Assembly (NCBI GenBank): GCA_934351835.1
Contig: CAKRJP010000003.1
Coordinates: 62,001 to 126,000 of the forward strand
DNA from: an uncultured Lachnospiraceae bacterium
Lineage (GTDB): Bacteria > Bacillota > Clostridia > Lachnospirales > Lachnospiraceae
DNA length: 64,000 bases
Direction: 5' to 3'
Shown: positions 40,598-49,671 of the stretch, one piece after another
How positions within the stretch are numbered: the first letter of the stretch is position 1
Layout of the letters: each line of letters starts with the position of its first letter
Position numbers and translations under genes: made by a program
The notes under the pieces: generated by a model
Database searches by the model: none
What the model saw: the letters and a program-made list of their open reading frames with translations, nothing else
What the model was told of the DNA's origin: nothing

Positions 40598-42565
40598 ATG
40601 AGAAAACGAATGAAATCAGCGATGCTGATCTTGATTATGCTTTGCACATTGTGTGTGAACTCTATTGTGTCAGAAGCTGAGAATAAGACAGATTCATCGG
40701 ATCATGTGACCGTGCTTTTTACACATGATGTACATTCACATCTGGATTCTTATAAGGGGAAGGATGCAGAGAGCGGAAAGACATCATGGATCGGCGGGCT
40801 GGCAAGGGTCAAGACTCTGACGGACCAGAAGAAGGCAGAAAATCCGGCAACATTTTTATTTGATGGCGGAGATTTTTCTATGGGAACACTCTATCAGACT
40901 ATCTATGAGACGGATGCGGCTGAACTTACTATGCTGGGCTATCTGGGATATGATGCGACAACTTTTGGTAATCATGAATTTGATTACCGAAGCGAAGGTG
41001 TCAGCAATATGTTCCATGCGGCACTTGAGAATGCAAAGGAAGATGACAGCCTGACACTTCCGGCATTTTTGATAGCTAATATCGACTGGGATAAGAATAC
41101 TTCCAAAGATAATAAGGTGATCAAGCAGGCGCTTGACGATTATGGAAGTACTCCGTATACCGTGATCGAACATGGTGGAGTCCGTATCGGCGTTTATGGT
41201 GTGCTTGGAGAAGATGCGGCTGCGTGTGCGCCGGAAAGCGGTCTGGTATTTGAGGATATTGTAGATACATCCGAAAAAGTTGTAGAAGAACTGAAAAAAG
41301 AAAATGTCGATATGATCGTATGTTTATCTCACAGCGGAACGAATGAAGATTCTTCAAAATCAGAAGATGAGATACTGGCGCAGAAGGTTCCGGATATTGA
41401 TGTGATCATAAGTGCCCACACACATACAAAACTGGACGAGCCGATTCAGTACGGGGATACTTATGTAGTATCTGCAGAATGTTATAGTAAGTATCTGGGA
41501 GAACTGGAATTGACCAGGAAAGAAGACGGTCGTTGGAATCTGGATACGTACAAGTTAAATCTTGTAGATGAAAATACAAAAGAGGATGTTGGTGCGGCAA
41601 AGAAATTAGAAGAATATAAAGAAAAAGTTAACGAACAATATTTAAAACCGTTTGGCTATACTTTTGATCAGGTGATCGCTGAAAATGACGTGAATTTTAC
41701 GCAGATGGATCAGTTTGCAACGGAACATAAAGATGATTCTCTGGGGAACATTATTGCTGATTCCTTTGTCTATGCTGTAAAGCAGGCAGAAGGTGATGAT
41801 TATAAAAAGGTAGATGTGGCATTAGAACCGTCAGGAACAGTGCGCGATACTTTCCAGAAGGGAGAACTGACAGTATCCGATGTATTTAATGTAAGTTCGT
41901 TGGGAATCGGTGCTGACAGAGTGGCAGGATATCCGCTGGTAAGTGTTTACCTTACCGGAAAAGAATTGAAGACGGTGGCAGAAATTGATGCGTCTGTATC
42001 ACCCATTATGACAACAGCGCAGCTTTATCCGAGCGGACTGAGCTGGACATATAATTCGAACCGTATGATTTTAAATAAGGTAACAGATACCACACTGGTA
42101 GATAATGTGCCTTATACGGAGAATCCGGAAGTCTCGCAGATTGAGGATGATAAATTATACCGCGTGGTATCCGGACTTTACTCTGCCCAGATGCTGGGGG
42201 CGGTAGAAGATACTTCCAAAGGAATCTTAAAGATCACACCGAAAGATGAAAATGGAAATGAAATCAAAGATTTTGAAAAACAGATTATCCATGACCAGAG
42301 TGGAGCAGAGATAAAAGAGTGGAGTGCGCTTGCAACTTATCTGCAGTCTTTTGACAAAAATGAAAAAGGAATTTCGCAGATTCCATCCTATTATGAAAAC
42401 GGATCAGCAAGAAAGGTTGATGTTGACAGCAAGAACATCATAGAGTTGTTAAAACATCCGAATAAGATTGCATTGATATTGTATGCTGTAATTATTATAA
42501 TAGTACTGTTGGTGATTCTGTTCGTTCGGGCTCTGGTAAGACGATATAGGAGAAAGAGAGCATGA
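40598..42565 (+). CDS. Membrane-anchored metallophosphatase / 5'-nucleotidase
   Basis: 655 residues. Signal peptide (1-28), metallophosphatase domain with FTHDVHSHLD, FDGGDFSMGT, GNHEFDYR, CLSHSG and ISAHTHTKLD (the five metal-binding blocks), then a 5'-nucleotidase C-terminal domain (about 350-560, DSLGNIIADSFVYA), and a C-terminal helix with a basic tail (RALVRRYRRKRA) that anchors it facing outward. It probably strips phosphate from extracellular nucleotides. GGGGAG precedes the ATG. The stop codon overlaps the next gene. Confidence 0.92.
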   Translation: MRKRMKSAMLILIMLCTLCVNSIVSEAENKTDSSDHVTVLFTHDVHSHLDSYKGKDAESGKTSWIGGLARVKTLTDQKKAENPATFLFDGGDFSMGTLYQTIYETDAAELTMLGYLGYDATTFGNHEFDYRSEGVSNMFHAALENAKEDDSLTLPAFLIANIDWDKNTSKDNKVIKQALDDYGSTPYTVIEHGGVRIGVYGVLGEDAAACAPESGLVFEDIVDTSEKVVEELKKENVDMIVCLSHSGTNEDSSKSEDEILAQKVPDIDVIISAHTHTKLDEPIQYGDTYVVSAECYSKYLGELELTRKEDGRWNLDTYKLNLVDENTKEDVGAAKKLEEYKEKVNEQYLKPFGYTFDQVIAENDVNFTQMDQFATEHKDDSLGNIIADSFVYAVKQAEGDDYKKVDVALEPSGTVRDTFQKGELTVSDVFNVSSLGIGADRVAGYPLVSVYLTGKELKTVAEIDASVSPIMTTAQLYPSGLSWTYNSNRMILNKVTDTTLVDNVPYTENPEVSQIEDDKLYRVVSGLYSAQMLGAVEDTSKGILKITPKDENGNEIKDFEKQIIHDQSGAEIKEWSALATYLQSFDKNEKGISQIPSYYENGSARKVDVDSKNIIELLKHPNKIALILYAVIIIIVLLVILFVRALVRRYRRKRA

Positions 42566-43470
42566 TAGAGATAGAATTTAAGAGGGCTGAGTTGGAAGAT
42601 AAAGAGGTCATCAACCATTATTTTGCCCACCATACCAGTCGAAGCTGTGAGAGAACCTTTGCAAATGTATATTTGTGGTCCAGACAGTATCCGGTGACAT
42701 GGGCAGTTGTGGAAGGTGCACTGGTATTTAAGAGTGAGGATGAAAAGCATTTATCGTTCGCCTATCCGGCGGGAGAACCGGAATCAGTAAAGCGTGCATT
42801 GGATACTTTGATGAAGTATGCAAAAGAACGTAATTTTCCGTTTTCCATGTATAATGTGACCCCAGATAATTTTGCACAGCTTGAGAGCTTTTATCCCGGG
42901 AAATTTCAGATTGAATACATGCGGGATGATGCAGACTATGTATATGAGTCTGAGAAACTGGCAAGTTTATCGGGAAAGAAACTTCATGCAAAACGCAATC
43001 ACATCAACAAGTTTAAAAAGTTGTATGAGGACCGTTGGAGTTATGAGAGTATGTCAAAAGACAATCTGGAAGATTGTTTCCAGATGCAGTTTTGCTGGCG
43101 TACAGAGAATCACTGTGATGATGATCCAGAGAAGAGAAGTGAACTGTGTGTGGCACAAAATGCTCTTCGATTGTTCGAAGAACTGGAGCTGACCGGAGGT
43201 GTACTCAGAGTAGACGGAAAAGTAGTAGCTTTCACCATCGGTGAGCCGATTTGTGCTGATACCTTTGTGGTTCATTTTGAAAAGGCTTTTGCAGATGTGG
43301 AAGGCGCCTATACTATGATCAATCAGCAGTTCGTAGAACATGAATGTATGGATTATCAATATATAAACAGAGAAGAGGATACAGGAGCTGAGGGATTAAG
43401 AAAGGCAAAACTTTCCTATCGTCCGGTATTTATGGTAGAAAAAGGAACAGTGACAGAAAAGGGAAACTGA
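42562..43470 (+). CDS. DUF2156 (phosphatidylglycerol lysyltransferase-type) protein
   Basis: 302 residues without membrane helices. The DUF2156 fold is two GNAT-like halves; DADYVYESEKLASLSGKKLH followed by KRNHINKF is the hallmark block, and VAFTIGEPICADTFVVHFEKA and YTMINQQFVEH lie in the second half. Relatives include the catalytic domain of MprF, which moves amino acids from tRNA to lipid, but soluble stand-alone forms like this have no proven substrate. The ATG overlaps the nucleotidase stop by 4 nt, so the two are translationally coupled. Confidence 0.87.
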   Translation: MIEIEFKRAELEDKEVINHYFAHHTSRSCERTFANVYLWSRQYPVTWAVVEGALVFKSEDEKHLSFAYPAGEPESVKRALDTLMKYAKERNFPFSMYNVTPDNFAQLESFYPGKFQIEYMRDDADYVYESEKLASLSGKKLHAKRNHINKFKKLYEDRWSYESMSKDNLEDCFQMQFCWRTENHCDDDPEKRSELCVAQNALRLFEELELTGGVLRVDGKVVAFTIGEPICADTFVVHFEKAFADVEGAYTMINQQFVEHECMDYQYINREEDTGAEGLRKAKLSYRPVFMVEKGTVTEKGN

Positions 43471-43494
43471 TATTTCCAGAAAGAAGGAGAGAAT

Positions 43495-44685
43495 ATGATA
43501 GCAGATAAGATGAAGAATATGGTAGCAAACAGTTCGGCAATCCGTGCGATGTTTGAAGAGGGAAACCGTCTGGCATCCATTTACGGACCGGAAAATGTAT
43601 ATGATTTCAGTCTGGGTAATCCAAACGTTCCTGCACCCGCAGAAGTAAAGCAGGCAATCATCGAACTGTTGGACGAGAGTGATCCGCTGGTTTTGCATGG
43701 TTATACAAACAGTAACAGCGGATACGCAGATGTCAGGAAGAAAATCGCAGAGTCTTTGAATCAGAGATTTGGAACTTCTTTTGAAGGCAAGAATATTATT
43801 ATGACTGTCGGAGCTGCAGGTGGATTGAATGTTATCTTAAAGACTCTGCTCAATCCGGGGGATGAGGTAATTACATTTGCTCCTTATTTTGGAGAATATC
43901 GTTCTTATACGAATAACTATGACGGTGTGCTGGTGGAAATCTCACCGGATACAGAGACATTTCAGCCGAAACTGGATGAGTTTGAAGCAAAGATCACGCC
44001 AAAGACAAAGGCTGTAATTGTGAATACACCGAACAACCCGACAGGTGTTGTATATTCCGAAGAGACAATTAAGGAACTGGCTGCGATTATGGAAGCAAAG
44101 CAGAAAGAATATGGTACAGACATTTATCTGATTTCAGATGAGCCGTACCGTGAACTGGTATATGGGGATGTAGAAGTTCCTTATCTGACAAAATATTATG
44201 ACAATACAGTTGTAGGATATTCCTTCAGTAAGTCACTATCTCTTCCGGGAGAGCGTATCGGATATCTGGTAATCCCGGACGAAGCAAAGGACAGTGAGGA
44301 CATGCTGGCGGCGGCTAACGTAGCAACACGTATCCTTGGATTTGTAAATGCACCGACACTGCAGCAGAAAATGGTTGCAAAATGTCTGGATGCCAAGACC
44401 GACATTTCATACTATGACAGAAACAGAGAGACTTTATATAATGGTCTTTTAGATTGTGGATTCGAGTGTATTAAACCGGAAGGCGCGTTTTATCTGTTTA
44501 TGAAAGCGCCAATTGCTGACGAGAAAGCGTTCTGTGCAGCGGCTAAGAAATACAATTTATTATTAGTTCCGGGAAGTTCCTTTGGGTGCGCCGGTTATGT
44601 GCGACTTGCTTATTGCGTTTCTTATGAGACCATCGTAAATTCACTTCCGAAATTTAAAGAATTAGCAGCAGAGTATGGGAGATAG
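43495..44685 (+). CDS. Class I PLP-dependent aminotransferase
   Basis: 396 residues, fold type I. DFSLGNPNVPAPAEV near the N-terminus, TPNNPTGVVYSEE, YLISDEPYRELVY and the Schiff-base lysine in SFSKSLSLPGERIGYL. It resembles clostridial aspartate aminotransferases (AspC/AspAT type I gamma). It is followed after 5 nt by hisC, so the two may share a transcript. Amino donor and acceptor are not certain. Confidence 0.92.
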   Translation: MIADKMKNMVANSSAIRAMFEEGNRLASIYGPENVYDFSLGNPNVPAPAEVKQAIIELLDESDPLVLHGYTNSNSGYADVRKKIAESLNQRFGTSFEGKNIIMTVGAAGGLNVILKTLLNPGDEVITFAPYFGEYRSYTNNYDGVLVEISPDTETFQPKLDEFEAKITPKTKAVIVNTPNNPTGVVYSEETIKELAAIMEAKQKEYGTDIYLISDEPYRELVYGDVEVPYLTKYYDNTVVGYSFSKSLSLPGERIGYLVIPDEAKDSEDMLAAANVATRILGFVNAPTLQQKMVAKCLDAKTDISYYDRNRETLYNGLLDCGFECIKPEGAFYLFMKAPIADEKAFCAAAKKYNLLLVPGSSFGCAGYVRLAYCVSYETIVNSLPKFKELAAEYGR

Positions 44686-44690
44686 ACAGC

Positions 44691-45746
44691 ATGAGAGAAT
44701 TTGAGAAGAACATCCGAAAAGTAGAACCGTATGTGCCGGGAGAACAGCCACAGCGCAAAGTTATTAAATTAAATACAAATGAGAATCCATATCCACCGGC
44801 TCCGGGTGTGGAGAAGGCATTAGAGCAGATGGATACGGACCGGCTGAGACTGTATCCGGACCCGACAGCCGGTGTGTTGGTAAATGAACTGGCAGAGTTC
44901 TATGGAGTAAAACCGGAGCAGGTATTTGTGGGAGTTGGATCGGATGATGTCCTGTCCATGTGTTTCCTGACATTCTTTAATTCAGAGAAACCAATCTTTT
45001 TCCCGGATATTACCTATTCATTTTATAAGGTATGGGCAGAACTTTATCGCATTCCGTATGAATGTCAGAAGTTAGATGATCAGTTTGGGATTGTAAAAGA
45101 AGACTATTATAAAGAAAACGGTGGTGTGATCTTCCCAAATCCGAATGCGCCGACAGCTGTTTACAAAGAACTTTCAGAGATTGAGGATATTATCGAACAT
45201 AATCAGGATGTAATCGTAATTGTAGATGAGGCTTACATTGATTTTGCCGGTCGTTCTGCATTAGAACTGATTGACAAATATGATAATCTGATCGTAGTAC
45301 AGACATTTTCAAAGGCTCGTTCTATGGCGGGTATGCGTATTGGTTATGCGATCAGTAATCCGACACTGATCAAATACTTAAACGATGCAAAATACTCCTT
45401 CAACTCTTATACGATGAATCAGACTTCTCTGGTGGCAGGCGTAGAGTCAGTTAAAGATAAAGCGTATTTTGAGGAGACAGTGCATAAAATCATAGCGACC
45501 AGAGAGTGGGCCAAAGGAGAGTTTGCGAAACTTGGATTTGAATTCCCGGATTCGAAAGCGAACTTTATCTTTGTAAAACATCCGAAGTACGATGCAAAAG
45601 AACTGTTCGAGGCACTGAAGGAACATGATATTTATGTGCGTTACTGGGGCAGTGAGCGTATAGAGCAGTATCTGAGAGTCACAGTTGGAACAAGAGAAGA
45701 GATGGAGGCATTATTTGCCTTTCTGAGAGATTATATGAAAGCATAA
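44691..45746 (+). CDS. hisC: Histidinol-phosphate aminotransferase
   Basis: 351 residues. KLNTNENPYPPAPGVEKAL, YPDPTAGVLVNELAEFYGV, NPNAPTAV, IVDEAYIDFAG and the PLP lysine in TFSKARSMAGMRIGYA are the HisC pattern. It converts imidazole acetol phosphate to histidinol phosphate. No other his genes are near. HisC can also act on aromatic amino acid precursors, so a broader role is possible. Confidence 0.92.
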   Translation: MREFEKNIRKVEPYVPGEQPQRKVIKLNTNENPYPPAPGVEKALEQMDTDRLRLYPDPTAGVLVNELAEFYGVKPEQVFVGVGSDDVLSMCFLTFFNSEKPIFFPDITYSFYKVWAELYRIPYECQKLDDQFGIVKEDYYKENGGVIFPNPNAPTAVYKELSEIEDIIEHNQDVIVIVDEAYIDFAGRSALELIDKYDNLIVVQTFSKARSMAGMRIGYAISNPTLIKYLNDAKYSFNSYTMNQTSLVAGVESVKDKAYFEETVHKIIATREWAKGEFAKLGFEFPDSKANFIFVKHPKYDAKELFEALKEHDIYVRYWGSERIEQYLRVTVGTREEMEALFAFLRDYMKA

Positions 45747-45771
45747 CCGATGAAGTGAAAGGAGTTAATAT

Positions 45772-46284
45772 ATGACAGAAACTTTAGTGCAGTCAATCAT
45801 CCATGCACTGGGCGGCTCTGTAGGAAAAGAAGGAATTGTATTTATCATATCAATGATCCCGATCCTGGAGCTTAGAGGAGCACTGCTGGTGGCAGGACCA
45901 CTACTTGGAGTTCCGGTGGCGAAAGCAATTCCATTATGTATTATCGGAAATATTATCCCGGTGCCATTTATCCTGTTGTTGATCACACCGATCTTTAACT
46001 GGATGAAGGGAACCAGAAAATTAAAACCATTTGTAGATCGTATGGAAACGAGAGCGATGAGCAAAAAGGACCAGATCGAAAAATACGAATTCTGGGGACT
46101 GGTGCTGTTTGTGGGAATCCCTCTTCCGGGCACGGGAGCATGGACGGGATCTCTGATCGCGGCGTTGCTTGGAATTAAATTCAAAAAAGCATTTCCGGCG
46201 GTCATTATCGGAATCCTGATGGCGACAGTCATCATGTGGTTCGTATCATATGTATTATTAGGTGGAGTGCATCTGCTGGGATAA
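45772..46284 (+). CDS. COG2426 small multidrug export family membrane protein
   Basis: 170 residues with four helices. SMIPILELRGALLVAGPLLG and FVGIPLPGTGAWTGSLIAALLG are the family signature, and both halves carry a proline-glycine re-entrant-like element similar to DedA proteins. The family is called small multi-drug export protein, on thin evidence. AAAGGAG lies ahead of the ATG, 25 nt after hisC. Confidence 0.85.
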   Translation: MTETLVQSIIHALGGSVGKEGIVFIISMIPILELRGALLVAGPLLGVPVAKAIPLCIIGNIIPVPFILLLITPIFNWMKGTRKLKPFVDRMETRAMSKKDQIEKYEFWGLVLFVGIPLPGTGAWTGSLIAALLGIKFKKAFPAVIIGILMATVIMWFVSYVLLGGVHLLG

Positions 46285-46318
46285 TAACAGAATTGATAGA
46301 AATATATGAAAAAGATAT

Positions 46319-46354
46319 AGGCAGGTATGGATCAATATCCGTATCTGTCTTTTT
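46319..46354 (+). terminator. Terminator after the COG2426 gene
   Basis: About 14 paired positions (AGGCAGGTATGGAT with ATCCGTATCTGTCT, some G-T pairs) followed by TTTTTG. It is the only terminator for this run of plus-strand genes. Confidence 0.7.
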
Positions 46355-46424
46355 GTGTTAGGCAACAAGCCAAAACCTGAAAAAATCCGTCAAATTGTTA
46401 ACAGGAGATGATGGAGTGAAAACT

Positions 46425-46565
46425 ACCGTATAAAAAGAGAGAAACCGTCAGGTTGCTTGTGCAACCCGGCGGTTGAAAAGGGGTTTGAAAAAAAGTTATG
46501 AACATTTGTTAAAATATTATCTAACTTACAAATAATATTCTACCAGTTGGACCGGAGTTTGTAAA
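46425..46565 (-). ncRNA. Possible minus-strand small RNA upstream of murT
   Basis: The minus strand has a promoter, TTTACA (46560-46565), 17 nt, TAGAAT (46537-46542), and about 65 nt further a strong hairpin: AACCG-C-C / G-CGGTT outer and GGTTGC / GCAACC inner arms with a 4-nt loop (46443-46474), followed by TTCTCTCTTTTTAT. No ORF lies between. The product would be about 105 nt. On the plus strand the hairpin lacks a T run. The rest of the 428-nt gap holds the upstream terminator and the murT promoter. Confidence 0.35.
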
Positions 46566-46647
46566 GGGTTTTTATGATAAAAATGTAACAAAAAATACTT
46601 CAATTTCTGTACAAATTGTATACAAATCGCACAGATTTCTTTATCCC

Positions 46648-46676
46648 TTTAAAAAAATGGCCGATTATGTTAAGAT
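46648..46676 (+). promoter_or_regulatory. murT-gatD promoter
   Basis: TTTAAA (46648-46653), 17 nt, TAAGAT (46671-46676), 37 nt before murT. Confidence 0.4.
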
Positions 46677-46712
46677 GTATAGGATAAAAATAAAGGAAAA
46701 GGATGTAAATTC

Positions 46713-48056
46713 ATGATTAATATACGCAGAATGCTCGCCGTATGGGCGGCAAAATTAACAGAAAAAATTAGCGTGCATGTTTTTCACCGTCAGGGAGTGA
46801 CCTGGGCAGGAAAGATTGCACTTAAGATCTGTCCGTCAATCCTTTCGGATCTGGCAGGACAGGTAAAAAAAGATATATTTATTGTCTGTGGAACGAATGG
46901 GAAGACTACCACTAACAATATGCTTTGTGCAGCGATAGAAGCGGAAGGGTATAAGGTCGTATGTAACCATACAGGATCTAATATGTTAAACGGAGTGGCA
47001 GCGGCATTTGCACTTTCGGCGGGAATTTCCGGCAATCTGAATGCAGATTATGCAAGCATAGAAATCGATGAGGCATCTACAAGAAGAGTATTTCCTCATT
47101 TTAAACCAGATTACATGGTACTTACCAATCTGTTCCGCGATCAGTTGGATCGTTATGGTGAGATTGATATTACGATGAATCTGTTAAAAGAAGTGATGCA
47201 GACAGCTCCGGACATGAAAGTAATTGTAAATGGCGATGATGCATTGTCGGCGTTTCTGGCAATGGACAGCGGTAACTCGTATGTAACCTACGGAATCAGT
47301 GAGAAGGTTCTGGATGATAAAGATTCCCATGAGATCAGAGAGGGGAGATTCTGTAAGAAATGTGGAGCGCTTCTTCATTATAATTTCTATCATTACAGTC
47401 AGCTGGGTGATTACGCATGTACAGAATGTGATTTTAAGAGACCAAAGATACAGTACGATGCATCTGATATTAATGTGGGAGAGAATCTTGCATTTACAGT
47501 AGAAGGACGCCGTATCAGGGCAAATTACAAAGGCTTCTATAACATATATAATATTCTGGCAGCTTACGCAGCAGCACGTACCGGTGGCTTGGAACTTAAA
47601 CATTTTAATGAAATGTTAGAGAAGTTCAATCCGGAAAACGGACGAATGGAATCCTTTAATGTTAAGGGAACGAAGATTGTTTTGAATCTGGCGAAGAACC
47701 CGGCGGGATTTAATCAGAATATTTCAGCAGTCATGCAGGATGAATCGTTAAAAGACGTTATTATTATGATCAATGATAATGACCAGGATGGAACGGATAT
47801 TTCATGGTTATGGGATGTTGATTTTGACCGTTTTGCGGGAGCAAACATTAATTCTATCACGGTCAGCGGTATCCGATGTCAGGATATGCGTCTGAGAATG
47901 AAATATGTAGATATTCCTTCTAAGCTGGAAGCAGATGTGGAGACGGCAATCAGAGAGCGTGTGGAGAATGGATGTAAGAACCTCTATGTTCTTGTCAACT
48001 ATACTGCATTGTTCAGTACAAGAAATGTGTTAAAGAAACTGGAGGGTGAGAGATAA
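46713..48056 (+). CDS. murT: Lipid II isoglutaminyl synthase subunit MurT
   Basis: 447 residues. Mur ligase central domain with CGTNGKTTTNNMLC (ATP P-loop), an inserted Cys4 zinc ribbon (CKKCGALLHY and CTECDF, about residues 212-235), and the C-terminal MurT domain (NLAKNPAGFNQNISAVM, MINDNDQDGTDISWLWDVDF). With GatD it amidates the alpha-carboxyl of glutamate in lipid II using glutamine and ATP. The stop overlaps the gatD start by 1 nt. Confidence 0.96.
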   Translation: MINIRRMLAVWAAKLTEKISVHVFHRQGVTWAGKIALKICPSILSDLAGQVKKDIFIVCGTNGKTTTNNMLCAAIEAEGYKVVCNHTGSNMLNGVAAAFALSAGISGNLNADYASIEIDEASTRRVFPHFKPDYMVLTNLFRDQLDRYGEIDITMNLLKEVMQTAPDMKVIVNGDDALSAFLAMDSGNSYVTYGISEKVLDDKDSHEIREGRFCKKCGALLHYNFYHYSQLGDYACTECDFKRPKIQYDASDINVGENLAFTVEGRRIRANYKGFYNIYNILAAYAAARTGGLELKHFNEMLEKFNPENGRMESFNVKGTKIVLNLAKNPAGFNQNISAVMQDESLKDVIIMINDNDQDGTDISWLWDVDFDRFAGANINSITVSGIRCQDMRLRMKYVDIPSKLEADVETAIRERVENGCKNLYVLVNYTALFSTRNVLKKLEGER

Positions 48057-48790
48057 TGGAAGCACAAGATATGAAGATTACGATCGGACACTTATATCCG
48101 GATCTTTTGAATCTTTACGGAGACAGAGGAAATATCGCCTGCATGGAGAAAAGATGTCACTGGAGAGGAATCGGTGCAGAGACGATCGAATTTAATACAG
48201 GAGATACTATTGAGTTTTCAAAACTGGATATCGTGCTTTTAGGAGGAGGTTCCGACAGAGAACAGGCAATTGTATGCAAGAATCTTTTAGAAATCCAGAG
48301 CCAGTTTAAAGAGTATGTGGAAGACGGAGGCGTTGTCATTGCCGTATGTGGAGGATATCAACTTCTTGGAAAATATTATAAGACTACAGATGCGATGATC
48401 GAGGGACTTGATCTTGTCGATATCTACACTGAACAGGGAGAAGGACGACTGATTGACAATATCGTACTTCAGAGTGAACTGGCGGATATGCCGGTGGTTG
48501 GATTTGAAAATCACGGAGGAAGAACATATCTGAATGGGAACCGGCCATTCGGAAAGGTTTTATATGGAGCTGGAAATGACGGAGAAAGTGGATATGAAGG
48601 GGTTATTTATAAGAATGTGATTGGAACTTATCTACATGGCCCGTTGCTTCCGAAGAACCCACAGATCTGTGATCATCTGTTGACAAAAGCCCTGGAACGT
48701 AAATACGGTGAGAAGATTACATTGTCACCGTTGGATGACAGTCAGGAGAAAGAAGCGAATGATTATATTTATCATCGATTTGTAAAATAA
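48056..48790 (+). CDS. gatD: Lipid II isoglutaminyl synthase glutaminase subunit GatD
   Basis: 244 residues, class I glutamine amidotransferase fold of the CobB/CobQ type. HLYPDLLNLYGDRGNIACME opens the protein, the nucleophile lies in AVCGGYQLLG, and the histidine in GTYLHGPLLPKNP. It releases ammonia for MurT. Begins within the murT stop (TAATG), with GGAGGGTGAGAG upstream. Confidence 0.95.
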   Translation: MEAQDMKITIGHLYPDLLNLYGDRGNIACMEKRCHWRGIGAETIEFNTGDTIEFSKLDIVLLGGGSDREQAIVCKNLLEIQSQFKEYVEDGGVVIAVCGGYQLLGKYYKTTDAMIEGLDLVDIYTEQGEGRLIDNIVLQSELADMPVVGFENHGGRTYLNGNRPFGKVLYGAGNDGESGYEGVIYKNVIGTYLHGPLLPKNPQICDHLLTKALERKYGEKITLSPLDDSQEKEANDYIYHRFVK

Positions 48791-48800
48791 TATAAAGAAA

Positions 48801-48832
48801 ACGTACCGGATAATTTTTACTATCTGGTACGT
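48801..48832. terminator. Terminator between convergent gatD and the XRE gene
   Basis: 12-bp stem ACGTACCGGATA / TATCTGGTACGT with an 8-nt loop. It overlaps the last codons of the minus-strand gene; the minus strand continues TTTCTTTATA. Confidence 0.65.
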
Positions 48833-49173
48833 GTTTCTGCATCGAGAAGCTCTAAGAGATGCAGATATTCTAACAGGCTCTGTTTCGAACGGGAAGTCAG
48901 TTTCCGGTAGCGGGATAGAGCATTCTGCTCCGTAGATGACAAATGGTCTGACTGAGAGAGCGACAATTGGATTGTTTCTTCTTCATCCAGAAGATAGTCA
49001 AGAGATACTTGAAAGAGACCGGCAAGCGCTGTCAGTTTTTCGTGAGAAGGCTGACGGCCTTTCGTTTCGTAACCGGTAATTGTAGTGCGGGCAACCTGGA
49101 TGCTGTCAGCGACATTTTTCTGTGTCATATGATTTTCCAGCCGTAATTCTTTTAATTTGTCTGCAAATGCCAT
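48820..49173 (-). CDS. XRE family transcriptional regulator
   Basis: 117 residues. The helix-turn-helix covers about residues 5-60 (LKELRLENHMTQKNVADSIQ, ARTTITGYETKGRQPSHEKL), followed by FQVSLDYLLDEEE, a linker and a C-terminal helical segment that probably dimerizes. Similar in layout to SinR/Xre-like single-domain repressors. AGGAGA precedes the ATG at 49173. It is divergent from a 77-residue gene, with two inverted repeats between them that may be its operators. Confidence 0.88.
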   Translation of the reverse strand: MAFADKLKELRLENHMTQKNVADSIQVARTTITGYETKGRQPSHEKLTALAGLFQVSLDYLLDEEETIQLSLSQSDHLSSTEQNALSRYRKLTSRSKQSLLEYLHLLELLDAETRTR

Positions 49174-49247
49174 ACCGGTTTCTCCTTTCTTTTCTTTTGT
49201 TTATTTTAAACAAGTGTGCCGGAAAAGAACATACGAAGTGCCGACTC

Positions 49248-49284
49248 TCGACCATATGATGTCGAAAGGTGTCAAAATGCGACA
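49248..49284. promoter_or_regulatory. Two inverted repeats in the XRE/77-residue gene intergenic region
   Basis: TCGAC-N8-GTCGA (49248-49265) and TGTC-N7-GACA (49270-49284). Both share TCGAC/TGTCG-like half sites; the second ends 2 nt before TTGACG (49287-49292), a likely -35 with TATAAA at 49308-49313 (15 nt spacing). Confidence 0.5.
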
Positions 49285-49351
49285 TGTTGACGAGAAATGT
49301 GACATAATATAAAGAAGAATAATAGAATATCGAAGAAAGGTGGAGATATAT

Positions 49352-49585
49352 ATGAGACAGGAAAGATTTAAGATGGAACGGGAAGGGCTTGTAGAAGAAG
49401 GGCAGGAAGTTGAGATTAGTGAGAGAAGTGCTGTGACCGGACAATATACTTATCTGGTAGAACCATCCATTGCGATGTCCGGAATTTTCCGTACAGGAAA
49501 CCGTATTAAATCGAGAAAAGGGATTATCCGGAAGATTGAAAAGACAGAGAAGGGATTCTATCTGCTGGTAGAGACAGAAGAGTAG
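49352..49585 (+). CDS. Small conserved-looking protein of unknown function
   Basis: 77 residues, soluble, mixed charge, mostly beta: EVEISERSAVTGQYTYLVEP, then a basic stretch TGNRIKSRKGIIRKIEKTEK and a final strand FYLLVETEE. I do not recognise it. AAAGGTGGAG precedes the ATG at 49352; an upstream GTG at 49340 is in frame but inside the ribosome site. The good start signal, normal codon use and position divergent from an XRE regulator with paired inverted repeats support a real gene controlled by that regulator. Confidence 0.65.
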   Translation: MRQERFKMEREGLVEEGQEVEISERSAVTGQYTYLVEPSIAMSGIFRTGNRIKSRKGIIRKIEKTEKGFYLLVETEE

Positions 49586-49605
49586 GAGAAAGTATTTTCC
49601 AACCG

Positions 49606-49634
49606 TTGACACCCCGAAAGAAAGAATTTATAAT
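49606..49634 (+). promoter_or_regulatory. Promoter of the gene at 49672
   Basis: TTGACA (49606-49611), 17-nt spacer, TATAAT (49629-49634), both perfect. Confidence 0.85.
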
Positions 49635-49671
49635 TTGATTTATATAGTTAGTAATGGAGATGTAAAAGTAG

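Noticed and set aside
46440..46480. Plus-strand terminator for the COG2426 gene
   Set aside because: On the plus strand the hairpin is followed by GAAAAGGGG, and a proper terminator exists at 46319-46354.
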